The notes beneath the pieces are model-generated. The model searched no databases and had not been told where the DNA came from. It worked only from the letters and a program-made list of their open reading frames with translations. A program made the position numbers and the translations under genes. Source: Hirudo medicinalis (lineage: Eukaryota > Annelida > Clitellata > Hirudinida > Hirudinidae). Taken from it: 64,000 nucleotides of DNA. Below, piece after piece: positions 25,340-37,577 of this stretch (positions are counted from its first letter, which is position 1; each line of letters starts with the position of its first letter). The stretch covers positions 336,108 to 400,107 of the forward strand of contig MPNW01000041.1 in the NCBI GenBank assembly GCA_011800805.1, written 5' to 3'.

Positions 25340-25790
25340 AAGGACTATGGCAAGTAGGTCACCCTGGCATGGATTCCCGCCCATGTCGGAATCCCGGGCA
25401 ATGAGAAAGCTGATTTGCTTACAAAGACAGCCACAACCATTAATCGAGTAGATCAATAGATCCCAGCAAATGCTACGAATGCCAAGAGGGAGGTCGCTTA
25501 CAGCATGCTGGACGTGTGGCAAAAAGATGAGACCAGAGCATCGGAAGCCAGTGAGGAGCAACCACAAGTTTCCACAAGTGTAAAGTTCAATGCCGATCAA
25601 AGAGGAAAGAGGATTTAATCTCCAGTTTCTGAATAGGGATATGCACTTTGAACAAAAGTACATGCTCCAAATGAAACTGTGTGAAACGAACATGCTCAAA
25701 CGAAGAAAGGACATTTTCCCCTGAAATGTTCGGAAAGAAATCCTAAGGAGAAGAATCAGACTCAAGCTTCAAACCCAATCGGTAGACTTA
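25340..25790 (+). mobile_element. Non-LTR retrotransposon RNase H remnant
   Basis: From about 25355 the plus strand reads VTLAWIPAHVGIPGNEKADL, the strongly conserved RNase H core block found in Jockey/R1/I-type LINE polyproteins (V-P-x-H-x-G-x-x-G-N-E-x-A-D). Coding-like sequence continues past a stop at about 25459 to about 25620. No reverse transcriptase part is visible upstream. It is a short fragment that cannot be assigned to a clade. Confidence 0.75.
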
Positions 25791-26142
25791 GAACTACGTC
25801 CAACAGTAATATTAGCTTACATCTTATCTTACCGATGGGATATATAAGAGAACTTCTATAAATAACTCACGCATGTAACTTTCTACATATTGACATAAAA
25901 ACTATTTTACTTTTGTTTTGTTCGCCATGTCATCATATTCCTCTAATGAACGCTAATAAAATGTTCTCCTAAATTGATAAAATAAAACGATGAAATTTAT
26001 ATTATGTTATGATGTAATCATTACATTATATTTTCTAATACTGATAATGATAAGAAGTTCGAGTATTGCTAGAGTGGCATGTCCTACTACTATTGTTTCT
26101 TTAACAATAATAAATTGCTGCTAATATATTACAACAACAATT

Positions 26143-26166
26143 TTAGGATCATGGACCGCCACAAAG
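26143..26166 (+). repeat. 24-bp direct repeat, copy 2
   Basis: Partner of 24746-24769, with one T/G difference. Confidence 0.7.
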
Positions 26167-26842
26167 GCAGTTTCCAAGGCACTATGAAATCCGACTGAAC
26201 CAGAGTTTACATAATTTGTAATATTATTACATTACTATTTACATTACTGTATAATTATTATTGTATTACATTCTTGTAATCCTTGTGGTTCCTAATCAGT
26301 TAATTTCTATGAAACATTTGCAAATGTTTAACGAACTCTTGGTTGAGTTTCTCAAAAATTGAGCAAACCTTATTGGATGCGATTGTTTGAAAAGAAATTC
26401 TTTATTGAATCACGTACCTTCAAAACGAACGAATGAACTTTGAGTTGAGTGATTTATTTTAATGAATGAGTTAAAACGATAAGTTGAGGATAAATTCTTA
26501 TTTTATTATAAATCATGGACCAATTAATCCTTCCGGCATCAGCGACACAGGCACACAATAAGGCACGCAGATACCTGTCCCTATCATCATTCACCACACT
26601 ATTACGAGCGACAATTTCCTTATAACGAAATTACTAAAATTTACTTGCTGACAATTTTTTTTTCGTGAAATTAATATCTGCCAAATGTTACCCAATTTGT
26701 ATAATTCGTTGGTTTTGAAATATTTAAATTAGTTTAACTTAATAAATTAAGCCGAATTAAAAGTCTTGGATCAGGAAAATAGCCTTTAAGTTAATTGATG
26801 TAAGTCCCACCGACATCAAAACAACACGAAAAAACAAACACG

Positions 26843-26903
26843 ATGCAATCGAATAATTTATAATCGAATAATTTATAATCGAATAATTTATAATCGAATA
26901 ATT
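26843..26903. repeat. Minisatellite, about 16-bp unit (ATAATTTATAATCGA)
   Basis: Four consecutive copies of AATCGAATAATTTAT-like units. Confidence 0.9.
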
Positions 26904-27209
26904 TCCTTCATGTGTCGAATGACTTCGGACATTTTATTCGTTTGCATAATTTCAAAGCATCGATAACTCGCATTAGAAATAAAACAGAACAAAGAATATT
27001 ACGACATTATCCAAATAACAAATTAATGAATTTAATTAAAAATCTCATATTTCATAGATTTTTGGGCTGTGAAGGCGAGTTGTCGGGCTTCAAAAATTAA
27101 CATTTTGTTAATTTAATAAAATAATATGCGATAATATTGCGATAATTTAATAAAATAAATATTAGTAACATTATATGAACATTTGAAATAAATACTAATA
27201 AAAATATGA

Positions 27210-28185
27210 TTATTTCAGATTTTGCCTTTCTTCTGTCCAAGGTATGTATTCACGCCTTCGTTTCTGTTAAATTAATTAGTTTAGTAAATGCTAAATATCG
27301 AAATGCTACATAAAGTTATTGACTGAATTAAATTATTTCTAACGCTAACAAGGCAAAATCACATTAATTACAGCATTATTTAGTGAAAATATTAATTAAG
27401 AAAGGGTTATTAGTTAAGAATAATTGCATTCGAAAGTTATTTAGTAAACATTCCAATGTAGACCCACCTTTAGAGCCAGAGCCACAAACACGATGATGGA
27501 GATGATTATAGAAGCCAATGTAAGAGATATCAGGACGAGGTAAATTTTGTTGGCAAATACTGGAATAATTAGCCTAATTGATCATTTATTTTTATGAGAA
27601 AAAAGTATTTACCAACTTTTATCGAATATTGGCAAGACTCTATTTCCACAGCTTTCTCCCTCAAAATCATCGGAACATCTTTAAAAATCAGAGATGCTAC
27701 GTGTTTAACTGCAAGTACCATAAAATGGGGAAGAAGACCCTCATGATTGCAGAAGCACTCACTTGCAGGAGGGAAATTGCGAATCCGCTGATGGCTTGAA
27801 ACACTTCCCACCATTAAGGCACTGTGCCATCGAACTCTCGTTGGCTGAACAGGGAACTGATTGGTCACTGCTCAAGTTGTAGTCGGACGTTGTTGTTTCA
27901 ACCATTATTACGTGTGCTGTCAATTAAATTTTAAACTTATTAAATTACATTAAATATTATTGTAAATATCCAAATTAAAAATTACTTATTATTATTATTA
28001 TTAAATATTAGGATAAATATCCATGTTAAACTTTACTTATAATTATTATTAGTTAAATATTATGATAAACATTCAAATTAAATAATACACTTGATAATAA
28101 ATGTGAATTATTGTTATTAAATTCAAGTCCACTCACCTTCTCTGGTGGATATGTTGATAAAAAATACAAAACAAAGAAGAAACAT
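27210..28185 (-). CDS. EGF-domain single-pass membrane protein 2 (EGFR-ligand-like)
   Basis: Five exons on the minus strand: 28137-28185, 27763-27916, 27617-27678, 27468-27559 and 27210-27263, totalling 411 nt (136 residues). The parts mirror those of gene 1: signal peptide (MFLLCFVFFINI), EGF module (QCLNGGKC, then SCKCSDDFEGESC), transmembrane helix (IYLVLISLTLASIIISIIV) and a 17-residue tail. The two tails align as K-x-(K/R)-R-x-Y-x-P-x-x-E-E. All four intron phases are identical to gene 1 and the fourth exon is 92 bp in both, which confirms the model. The ATG chosen is the second of two overlapping ones; the first (28188-28190) is in another frame. The donor after exon 3 is the weak GTTGGT, chosen because it keeps the frame and the alignment. 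Confidence 0.85.
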
Positions 28186-28228
28186 TTCATCCAAGTTTAA
28201 TTAACAGAGTTACAAACTACTTTACTTA

Positions 28229-28310
28229 GAAGTATCTACCTCTTATGTTCGAATGAGAAATATTAATTGATCTGAAGTATCTACCTCTTATGTTCGAATG
28301 AGAAATATTA
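28229..28310 (-). promoter_or_regulatory. Two perfect 37-bp direct repeats just upstream of EGF-domain gene 2
   Basis: A 37-bp sequence containing GAAGTATCTACCTCTTATG occurs at 28229-28265 and again, identically, at 28274-28310, a period of 45 bp. They lie 44 and 89 bp before the ATG, so within the promoter or 5' UTR. A weaker related string containing GTCTACCT is found in the same place upstream of gene 1 (about 24132-24145). Confidence 0.6.
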
Positions 28311-28319
28311 CGCAACCTT

Positions 28320-31300
28320 TCAGGTGCCCTTAAATAGGAATGGTTCCGGAGAAATGATCACATTATCTTCTGACTAATGGCTAATCATTTGTTTAACCCT
28401 GAAGACTTTGTATTTTCTGACCTCAACGAAGTTATTTTAATTTATTTAATTTACTTGCAATCAATTCATTAATCAACCAGGAATATTTAATCGGCGAGGA
28501 ATACATTCAAATTGATTTGAAGTGGATGACAACTGACTAACATAATATTATAATGAGCGTCATAGATTTCCCGGACCATATCACTTAAGTCACAAACTCG
28601 TTTGGCTGGCTAATTAGTTACATCCGTCACACATCAGAACTTTGTCGACGCCGCTCGTTCAGGCTTTGAAGTGTCTGCCATCATCAGACTACGTCTTGTA
28701 TTTCCCTTCACATTTCACTCCTTGTTTGTGGTTCTTACAATAAAAAGATTAGTGATTCTGAGCACGATAAGTCAGCATTTGTCAACCTTACGTGGTGCTA
28801 AGTATTACAAGAGTGTTTTTTGGTTTGTTTAATCACACACCTCACAACAGAGGTGTTGTGAAATTTTTCTTAGAACTTAGAAACTTCTTAGAAATTCTTC
28901 CAACTTATGCTTTCTTAGTGGAATAACACGATTTCAAACAGATGGATTAACAATTCATTAGAAAAACGATATAGATAACGATGTGATGTCGTGAGCATAG
29001 AATTAATACCCATTACTGTGCTTTAATATCTTATGATAATAATAATTGGTCTGAATTGATTGGCTAATTGAATTGAGTAGTTTGAGGGAAATTGATATCC
29101 TGACAAATGATATGATATATAGCAATATGATTATAAAATGAGTCTGACATCATGACACAATATGACAGCAATATGATGTCGTGGTGGTTTGTAATTAAGG
29201 CATGACGAAATTAATTTAAAACTTAATAGATTTTTATCGTTTTTTGAAAATGTATTCATCGACAATAGTTATATTGAAGCATCCAAGTTAATATCACATT
29301 CAAGCATCTATTTTCACTAAAAAATCCTTCTCCGTGGCATTCGACCAATATTTTGACAATTTGTTTCCTGTTAATTATTGTTATTTCCAATTTTAAATGA
29401 AAAGTGATAAAATCATCGAACTTCTTAAAAAGTCACGGCTTCACCTGATTCTCGTTAATTGGAGACAATCTTCGTAATAACACCTATTAAGTCGTCTCTT
29501 GCGAAAGAGATGTGCAGATAATTATTTTAAAATTCAACAATTTTTAAGTCTTTAATTATGCATTTTTATATTAGCTTCCAATGTTTGCAAAACTTTGGGA
29601 ATATTTAAAAAAAATGAAAGCTTAACAAAATAATCCACATTTTACGTCAAAAATATTTATAAATTAATTTTGCAGAGAAATTGCGAGAACACTTCAAGAG
29701 GTGTCAAAGAGTGAAATATTTTATTTCAATTTCAAATTATAAACACAACGTAACAACACACACATCGAAGCTTTAGTTGAACTCATAAAAAGCAGTTAAC
29801 AGCAATAAAATATGTTTCTCGCTTAAAACGATTTCAAGAAATTTCAAGAAGAAATTCTTCATGCTGTCAATTGTCTGCCCTTCATGGAGTTTTCCACATT
29901 TGTAAGAACTTCCTGGAGTCGTCGACATTTGGAAGAACTTCGTGTGCTTGGTTGGCCGTCAAGGAAGGGAATCGATAAGTTGGCTTAAATAACATCCATG
30001 CTGCTCATTGGTCGACGTAGCTGAGTGAATCACAGAAGATGCTGCAGGTCCACTGCTCGCAAATTTCGTCACCAATTGAGCCAGTTTTTAACAAGTCGAT
30101 ATTAATAATTAACAAGTGACATGAGAAATTCTTACTCTCCCCTTTCAAGGCCGTCCATTCATTTGTGAAATGCGCGCTACAAAAAGTTCACACTTTACAA
30201 ATGGATTTTAAACATTTGTTTTTATAGGAAAGTTGTCTAAAGGTAGGGATTTTTAATTGTTTCACTCATTTAAGGCGATGAACTTAATGAATTTAAAACA
30301 TAAGATTGCGTTTAAAAAGTGTTAGGAAATCTGCAATTCAATGTTTTTGTTGTGAATGACGAGGACTGTGTTTCTGAGGATGTTGTGTTCCTTTAATTAT
30401 CTTATTAATAATAAATACATCTTATTCCCAGGTATTACATAACAACGTAAATAAATGAATTCATGTTAGTTGTCTACTTAACTTCCGTGTTAACAACATT
30501 TCTGCGTATAACTTCTGACAATTCTGTAATAGACTTCAAGCTATGGAGCAGATGAAGGAACCTCGCAAGCTATGAAAAATTCAGCAATAATCGATGAAGA
30601 TGTCAAAGATATTTTAAATCTCTTAGTGGCTAATCAATGGAATGTCAAATTTGCGAACATCACGTGGATAGAAAAGCAAGGAATCCATACGAAGTCTGTA
30701 TTGAAATTGTCAGTGGAGGCACTTGATGTGATTAAGAAAATAATAGCCGAAATAGAAAGTTTTTGTTGATCGAATTATTGGCATTAAGCATTTAAATGCT
30801 TTTATTGAAAATTTTAAAACGTTACAAAGTTGACTGGGCTGTGATAAGAAATGCCAGCTTAATTGTTAATTTGAGATGTTGTCATTTAATTACACTAGGA
30901 ATTTTTTTGATTTTTGCGAACTCGAGGGAAATATTTTCTAATTGCTCACAATATTGTGATATGCTTATTTTACGAAAAATGAGGAAACAAAATTGTTTAA
31001 AATTGTTTTAAATCTTATTGAAAGAGTTTAAAAAGTGTCCTTGCATTAAGTGAGTAAACGTTGATCCCACGTGCAGCAGCATCAACAACAAACAGGAAAA
31101 ACATCACCTGCTTTATAATCGCATCACGTTACATAATCAGCCATTTCACGTCTTCCGAGAATGAAATTAAATCCAATTACGAGATTAGGATCATATTTTG
31201 AAACTTTTTATTAAAAGTCGAAAACAGCGAAAAAGTGACTCTTGACATGATGAGAAAATGATATCATAGACTTATTTAATTACTGCCTTTTGAACTCATC

Positions 31301-31800
31301 AAAAAATAAATTGAAATTTGTCTCAAAGTCTGCAGACTTGTTCTTATTGTAAATAAATTTTAAATTACAGATTGTAATTTTACAAATTATGTCAAAATTA
31401 AAGTTATTTAATTAAATTAAAATGTCAAATTAGAACAGGATATGTGTCCGCTAAATTATTTGTTTTGTTTTAATTATTTGTTTTGTTTTAATTATTTGTT
31501 TTGTTTTAATTATTTGTTTTGTTTTAATTATTTGTTTTGTTTAATTATTTGTTTTGTTTAATTATTTGTTTTGTTTTAATTATTTGTTTTGTTTTAATTA
31601 TTTGTTTTGTTTTAATTATTTCGAGAAATAAGTGAAGAGCACACATTCAAGTTCGCATGAATTGCAAATGTATTGTACTTCCGATGTTTTATGAACTGAA
31701 ACTGTAAATGATTTTCAGATCTCAATAATCATTTTGTAAATTGATTATATTTCATCGCCAATCCAATTATTAAACTCCAAGAATTAACATTTTTGAAGAG
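28320..31800. other. Intergenic between the EGF pair and the RhoGEF gene
   Basis: AT-rich. A TATA-like CTATTTAAGG (minus strand) at about 28329-28338 may belong to EGF gene 2. A 65-codon frame at 30572-30769 (+), with a helical C-terminal segment (VEALDVIKKIIAEIESF), could be a small exon or gene but has no supporting motif. Confidence 0.35.
31452..31622. repeat. Minisatellite, 17-18 bp unit (TTAATTATTTGTTTTGTT)
   Basis: About ten head-to-tail copies. Two have one T fewer, giving 17-bp units. Confidence 0.95.
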
Positions 31801-31808
31801 GGAAGAAG

Positions 31809-34800
31809 ATGAAGAAATCAGGTCAAGAAATCCACGATGAGGGGAAGCAGGGAGGTGATGCCGACCCAAACACCGAGGAACAATCAGCCACCGACTCCAG
31901 CAACCAGCAACAAATGGATTCTTTCCCCCAAGAATCCTTTGAATTTCAACCCAGGGAGAGACTCAGAAGTCGCCTCTTGACTTCAGAATCTTCGAAGCCT
32001 GGATTTCTCAAACAATCAGGTGTCCATCGCTATTTGTCCTTGACATTGTCCGATCCAAACAGGATCAAACCGAGGTCAAAGGTTCTGTCGAGTCTGCAAG
32101 TAAGAGAGAACTATTTTGAAAGAATATTCACAAATATTTTAAATAGATTCTTCTGAAGAAAGGGGTAATAGCAATTTTCAATTAATATTTATGGCTTTCG
32201 CATGCAGAGGAACTGGTAGCAGAAGTATTAGAAGTTGATAAACATAGAAGAGGCAGACAAATATGGTAGATTAAAATAGGAATGTTGCTTCCTTTGTTGT
32301 GTTTTGATTTGCCCAAGTCGAGCAAATATTATAGTAATAATTATTATTTAAATAATTAAAAATAAATACATAAATAAATATTCATGAATTCAGTCCATAG
32401 TAAGAAACAACCTATTTTAGTGCTTGTTATTTTCATTCCTTATCACTCAAATCTTACGTAATTAACACTCTAATAACACCTGTTGCTAACAACACCTGTT
32501 TTTAATAACACCTGTTTTTAAAAACACCTGTTTTTAATAACACCTGTTTTTAATAACATCTGTTTTTAATAACACCTGTTTTTAATGCATAAATAATTCT
32601 GCAATCCTAACGCTAAAAACTCAAGCAACTTCAAGTCTTAGTTGCCTGCAAAAGTAGAAAACATTGAGAATGTTCAGCAGCTTCTTGTATTCCACAGTTT
32701 ACCACTTAAATTCATCTTCTGCCACATTCGATGAAACCACAACAAAGTACTCAAAAACTTCATATTTCCTTCATCCTGCTGTTCTGAATGCCGAATATTT
32801 AGAAATTCTGGATTCTTCGTTGTTGTTATTTCTTGTTGATACTGTTGATACAGCTGATGTATCTGTTGTGACATGCACTGCATCACTGGGATAGACTGTA
32901 CTGGTACAGTTTATATTTTATAGTTTTCAGGGTTCTCGTGTGGTGCGTTCGAGTTGGCATTTGTCGCGTTGTTTTGTATTGTATAAATTGTCGATATAAA
33001 GTTGGGCTTCTGTCAATTTTTAAGTTGAGTTAATTACAAAACACCGAACAACAATATTACAGCATTGCTGATATGTGCATTGTAATATGTGCTAATGCAT
33101 ACATTGTACTGTCATAACCCCGGAGAAAGCGTTAATTAATTTTTTAATTAAGATTTTATTGACTAAGTTTATTATTGTTAAATTTAGAATCTTTCTAAAT
33201 GCTTCTCATATGATCAATAATTAAGGTTAACACGTATCGCAAGAATCTCAAACAAGATTCCAAAATCTCATCAGATCCACTAAAATACTTAACTCAGTTA
33301 TTCAGTTCTACGCACTGAATACTTGCTTAACAAACTTACTTGAAAACTTCCAAGTTTACGTATCTCCGGTTTATTTCAATATCACAAGCTAATATATGCA
33401 TTAGTTCTTAGTTTTTTTAGAGTTTTGTGTAAAAGTAAAACTCTTGCGAGTGAAAACTTTTCTCCTTCCGTTCATCAATGTCCCGCAATGTAGAAATTGT
33501 TTGTTTACGCAGAAGTAATCCAATGTTTTGTTTTAATAACTTGGATTTTTATTTGGATTCTGAATTAATTGCTTATTTTATAAAAACGTTTAATTTGCCA
33601 AAAATATAATTTTACTTTGCATTTTCAAAGTCATATCGCCAATCGTACAACTACTTTAATAACAAATTGTTAAAACAATTTTAACAAGCATAAATAGTTA
33701 ACAGTTCACTTAGTCTATTATTTCAGTTTGGTTAATTACATTTACGTCAAATTACAAACTTAATGCATCTGATGCTCAATAGCTTCAATTCACTTGATTT
33801 ATTTTAATAATTACCTAACTTACATATTTTAATAATTAATTAACAAGAATAAATGAAATGAAGGATCACAAAACTCCATCAGTTTTCCTTCAAATTCTTA
33901 AATCAAATCCTTTTTGTCAAGCAAATTCGCGCGGCAAATGTAAAGCTTAATCTCGGAAGGCGAACAAAGTCATCACATCAGATGTTGCGACAAATTTCTG
34001 CCAATTATTTGTGAAATAAATAAGAAAATATTCGACAATGTTTTATTATTATTATTAGTGATTATAAATATAATAAGTTATTTATTCATCAAATAGATGA
34101 TCTCCTTGTATCAATAAATTATGCAAGTAATGGATGTTTATTGCGAATTAATAAACGAAATAAACTCTGAATTCGAATGTTTAAACATCAATTTTTCTTG
34201 AACAATACCATTATTCTTCTTTATTCTGTGGAAAAACATAACTTGAAGTTAAAAAGTGCAGAACATGAAAATTTAACACAAAAACCTGTTGTATCAAATT
34301 GATGATCCGTTTTGAAATAAATAATTGAGCAATTAACTTAAAAAGAATTTGTGGAACAATTAACTTCAAAATAATCAATTGTGTAATTAACTAAGTAAAT
34401 AATTTAGCAATTAACTAAATAACTGAAGGTCATAAGAACATCTTCGCTGAAAGACAAACTGAGGAAAAGTGCTCACGTCATATCCGATCTTGAAAATCGA
34501 TTGGAGTCCATTGCATCGACATCTGATCATCCTCACGATAGGTGAACATTTCTTTGTTTCAAATATTTTTTAAACATTTCTTTCAAGAGTTTAATTTTAT
34601 TTCATTTTTTCTTCCGAATTTACTGATATTTTTGTAAGATTTTACTAAAAATTTACCTAAGATATTCAATATTTAACAAATCAGTTGCAAAATCGAAAAA
34701 ATGAAAATGTCAAATTATATTACAAATTTAAGAAATTGAATCAAATTCATGTGAAGTTGAGATTGTCATTTAAAGCTAAAGAATAAATTTATTAACAACT

Positions 34801-36508
34801 GAGACCACCGACGTCGCACGGGCTATCATTGCTTTCCTATCGAAAATCATTTTTCCTAAATTATTTAAAGTTATTTAAATGTTATTTAGTTTAAAATGTA
34901 CATCGTTAAAGTGTTTCAGGAAAAAAAGATTATTCTGCGTTTTGCCTTCTCGAGCTTATTATAGATAAAGATTATTTGGATTTCGAACTCGTGAACATGA
35001 TATACGAATATTACATGTCATATGCAAATGTCATATAAAGCTCCAGGTAAAAAGAAACTACAAAATAAATTATGTCTCATCAATGTTATAAGAACACATT
35101 TATTTGTAAACATTTGGATGGGAATGCTTGTTTAATGGCAGCATTCAAGCGTGAGCAGCATAATCTAATGGTTGGACCAAATTATCGTCATGCAGAGCTT
35201 CATGAAAATACCTCCAAAAGTGTAGATTTGTGTCAGGGTTGATGGCCAGGCATTGGCTTTTGCATAATAAGATTTTTTGTTAAATTTTATTCAATAAAAT
35301 ACCTTAAACACAAAACATTTGATTTGAAAACATTCATTTCCTGGAAATTATGAGACTCACTAAAGGCATTAAATTTATTCATTTTCATAATAATTGCAAA
35401 AAAATAATTAAAAACCTTCTTTAATCCACATTGTTGATTTGGTTTTCATGCCGTTAAGTTGGTTTCAAGCATGCTTATCGAGCAGAAAAAGGTGAGATTA
35501 AAATGATGATGACGTTTTGAAATTGCAAGAGGCAATGATGACAAATGAATTGTAACAAGCACATCATAAGTGGATCTTTATTAATCGACATCACTTGAAC
35601 TTAATGAACTTATACAAATGTAAACATCGCAAAGAGGTAGCCAGTCCAAACTGCGGCACACGAACGACTTGTATTCGCACCTGACGAGTTCGACGAGCAG
35701 CAGTTCAAGTTCTTGTGGCAGTGAGGACGACCTCGTCAAAGCCACTCCTGACTTCTGCTCTGAAGGAGAACATCAGGCGTCTGCCAGAGTTTCTCCTTTG
35801 CTCTGGCTCAAGCAGTGCGTTCCAACCTTGGTCTTATCGAAGGAAGATTCGAGTGAGTTCCATTAAGTTGATACATAATTAATTATTAATCACTAATCAA
35901 ATCAGTAATTATTTAATAATAAATCAATAATTAGCCAATAATAATCAACATAATCAGTAGTTATTTGCAATTATTAATTAGTTAAAATCAATAACCTGCT
36001 AATCGTGAATCATTGAACTTTTAAGGAAGGAATTTGTCTCAAGCAGACGAGGATGTCGAAGTCGAACATCTCCTGAGCCTCCATTCAAAACAGGTGCCAA
36101 TGTTTAAGCTAATATTTATATTCATATTCATATTCATATTTATATTTATGTTTATATTCATATTCATATTTATATTTATGTTCATATTCATATTCATATT
36201 TATATTTATGTTTATATTCATATTCATATTTATATTTATGTTTATGTTTATATTCATATTCATATTTATATTTATGTTTATATTCATATTCATATTCATA
36301 TTTATATTTATGTTTATATTCATATTCATATTTATATTTATGTTTATATTCATATTCATATTTGACTTCCTTGAAACATATTTTATTCCTTAATAACAAT
36401 AACGCTGATGGTGAAAAACGAGACACAAAAAAAGATATGATGACGATGGCTTATGTCATTGGAAATGATGGTGATGACGACGACGACGACGACGACGACG
36501 ATGATGAC

Positions 36509-36591
<83 letters not shown>

Positions 36592-37544
36592 TGGGATCAC
36601 ATACAGATGACATATGGCGAAACAGATAACGATAAGGCTTTTCATAAAATATGGAGGCACATAGTCTTAAGAATAATAAGATCTTTTTAAAGAAATATTT
36701 TTTTATTTTACTGCAATGGTTATTATTGTTATTAATATTTAACGGATAATTATAACGCAATATAACGTAGTTATATTTAATTAATATTCCAAATTATGGA
36801 TTGGAAATGTGGGACAACAAAGACTTGCAGCAGTTAATCGCCAATGACGACCGTGTGAACTTTTGGTTGAACATTTGAAAGGGAATGAAACAATTTCAAT
36901 GCTTCAATCCGAGTCGGAAATAATTTTCCAGGACTCCAAACTCGACAACGATTTCGAGGAGGAATTATCCAGCTGTCTTCTTCGTCGAGGGAGGAGGCAG
37001 GCCATCTTCGACACGAAGGTTGGAGAAGTTCATCATCTTTCCATTCAATGTTGAGTCAGTTCTTCCTGTATGTTGAGTTGTTCTTGTATGTTGAGTTGTA
37101 TTTGTATGTTGAGTTGTTCTTGTATGTTGAGTTGTTCTTGTATGTTGAGTTGTTCTTGCATATCAGAGTCTTGGAATGGAAGGATTGGACTTGTCACCAT
37201 CGACTTCGTGCGATGAGAGCGACAATGCGTGAGTAAATTTGGACTTAAATGATTATTTTTAAGGATTAAAATGGCTGTGGTTTTAACTTCATGACAACAA
37301 ATATTTCAATCTTGACAATGCAGTTTTTTCAGTTTGATTGTCTTTATTGTTATTATTAATAATGTGATAATATTTAACAATTATTGTTTGCCATCCTTTA
37401 AATTGACTAGGCAATCAGTTCTCACAAACAATATATAATGTCATATTAAACAACCGCAGCAAATGAAATCACAAAATCGAAATGAATTGAGAATTTTAAA
37501 TCATCATCATCATCGTCGTCGTCGTCGTCGTCGTCATCGTCACC

Positions 37545-37577
<33 letters not shown>

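Noticed and set aside
36034..36660. Frames with poly-Ile/Phe, poly-Asn/Met, poly-Asp and poly-Ser
   Set aside because: They arise from hexa- and trinucleotide tracts. Only the first few residues (36047-36093) belong to a real RhoGEF exon.
37048..37236. Frame with repeated Leu-Tyr-Val-Glu-Leu units
   Set aside because: It is an 18-bp intronic minisatellite whose unit length keeps a frame open. Only the end (37167-37228) is exon, and in another frame.
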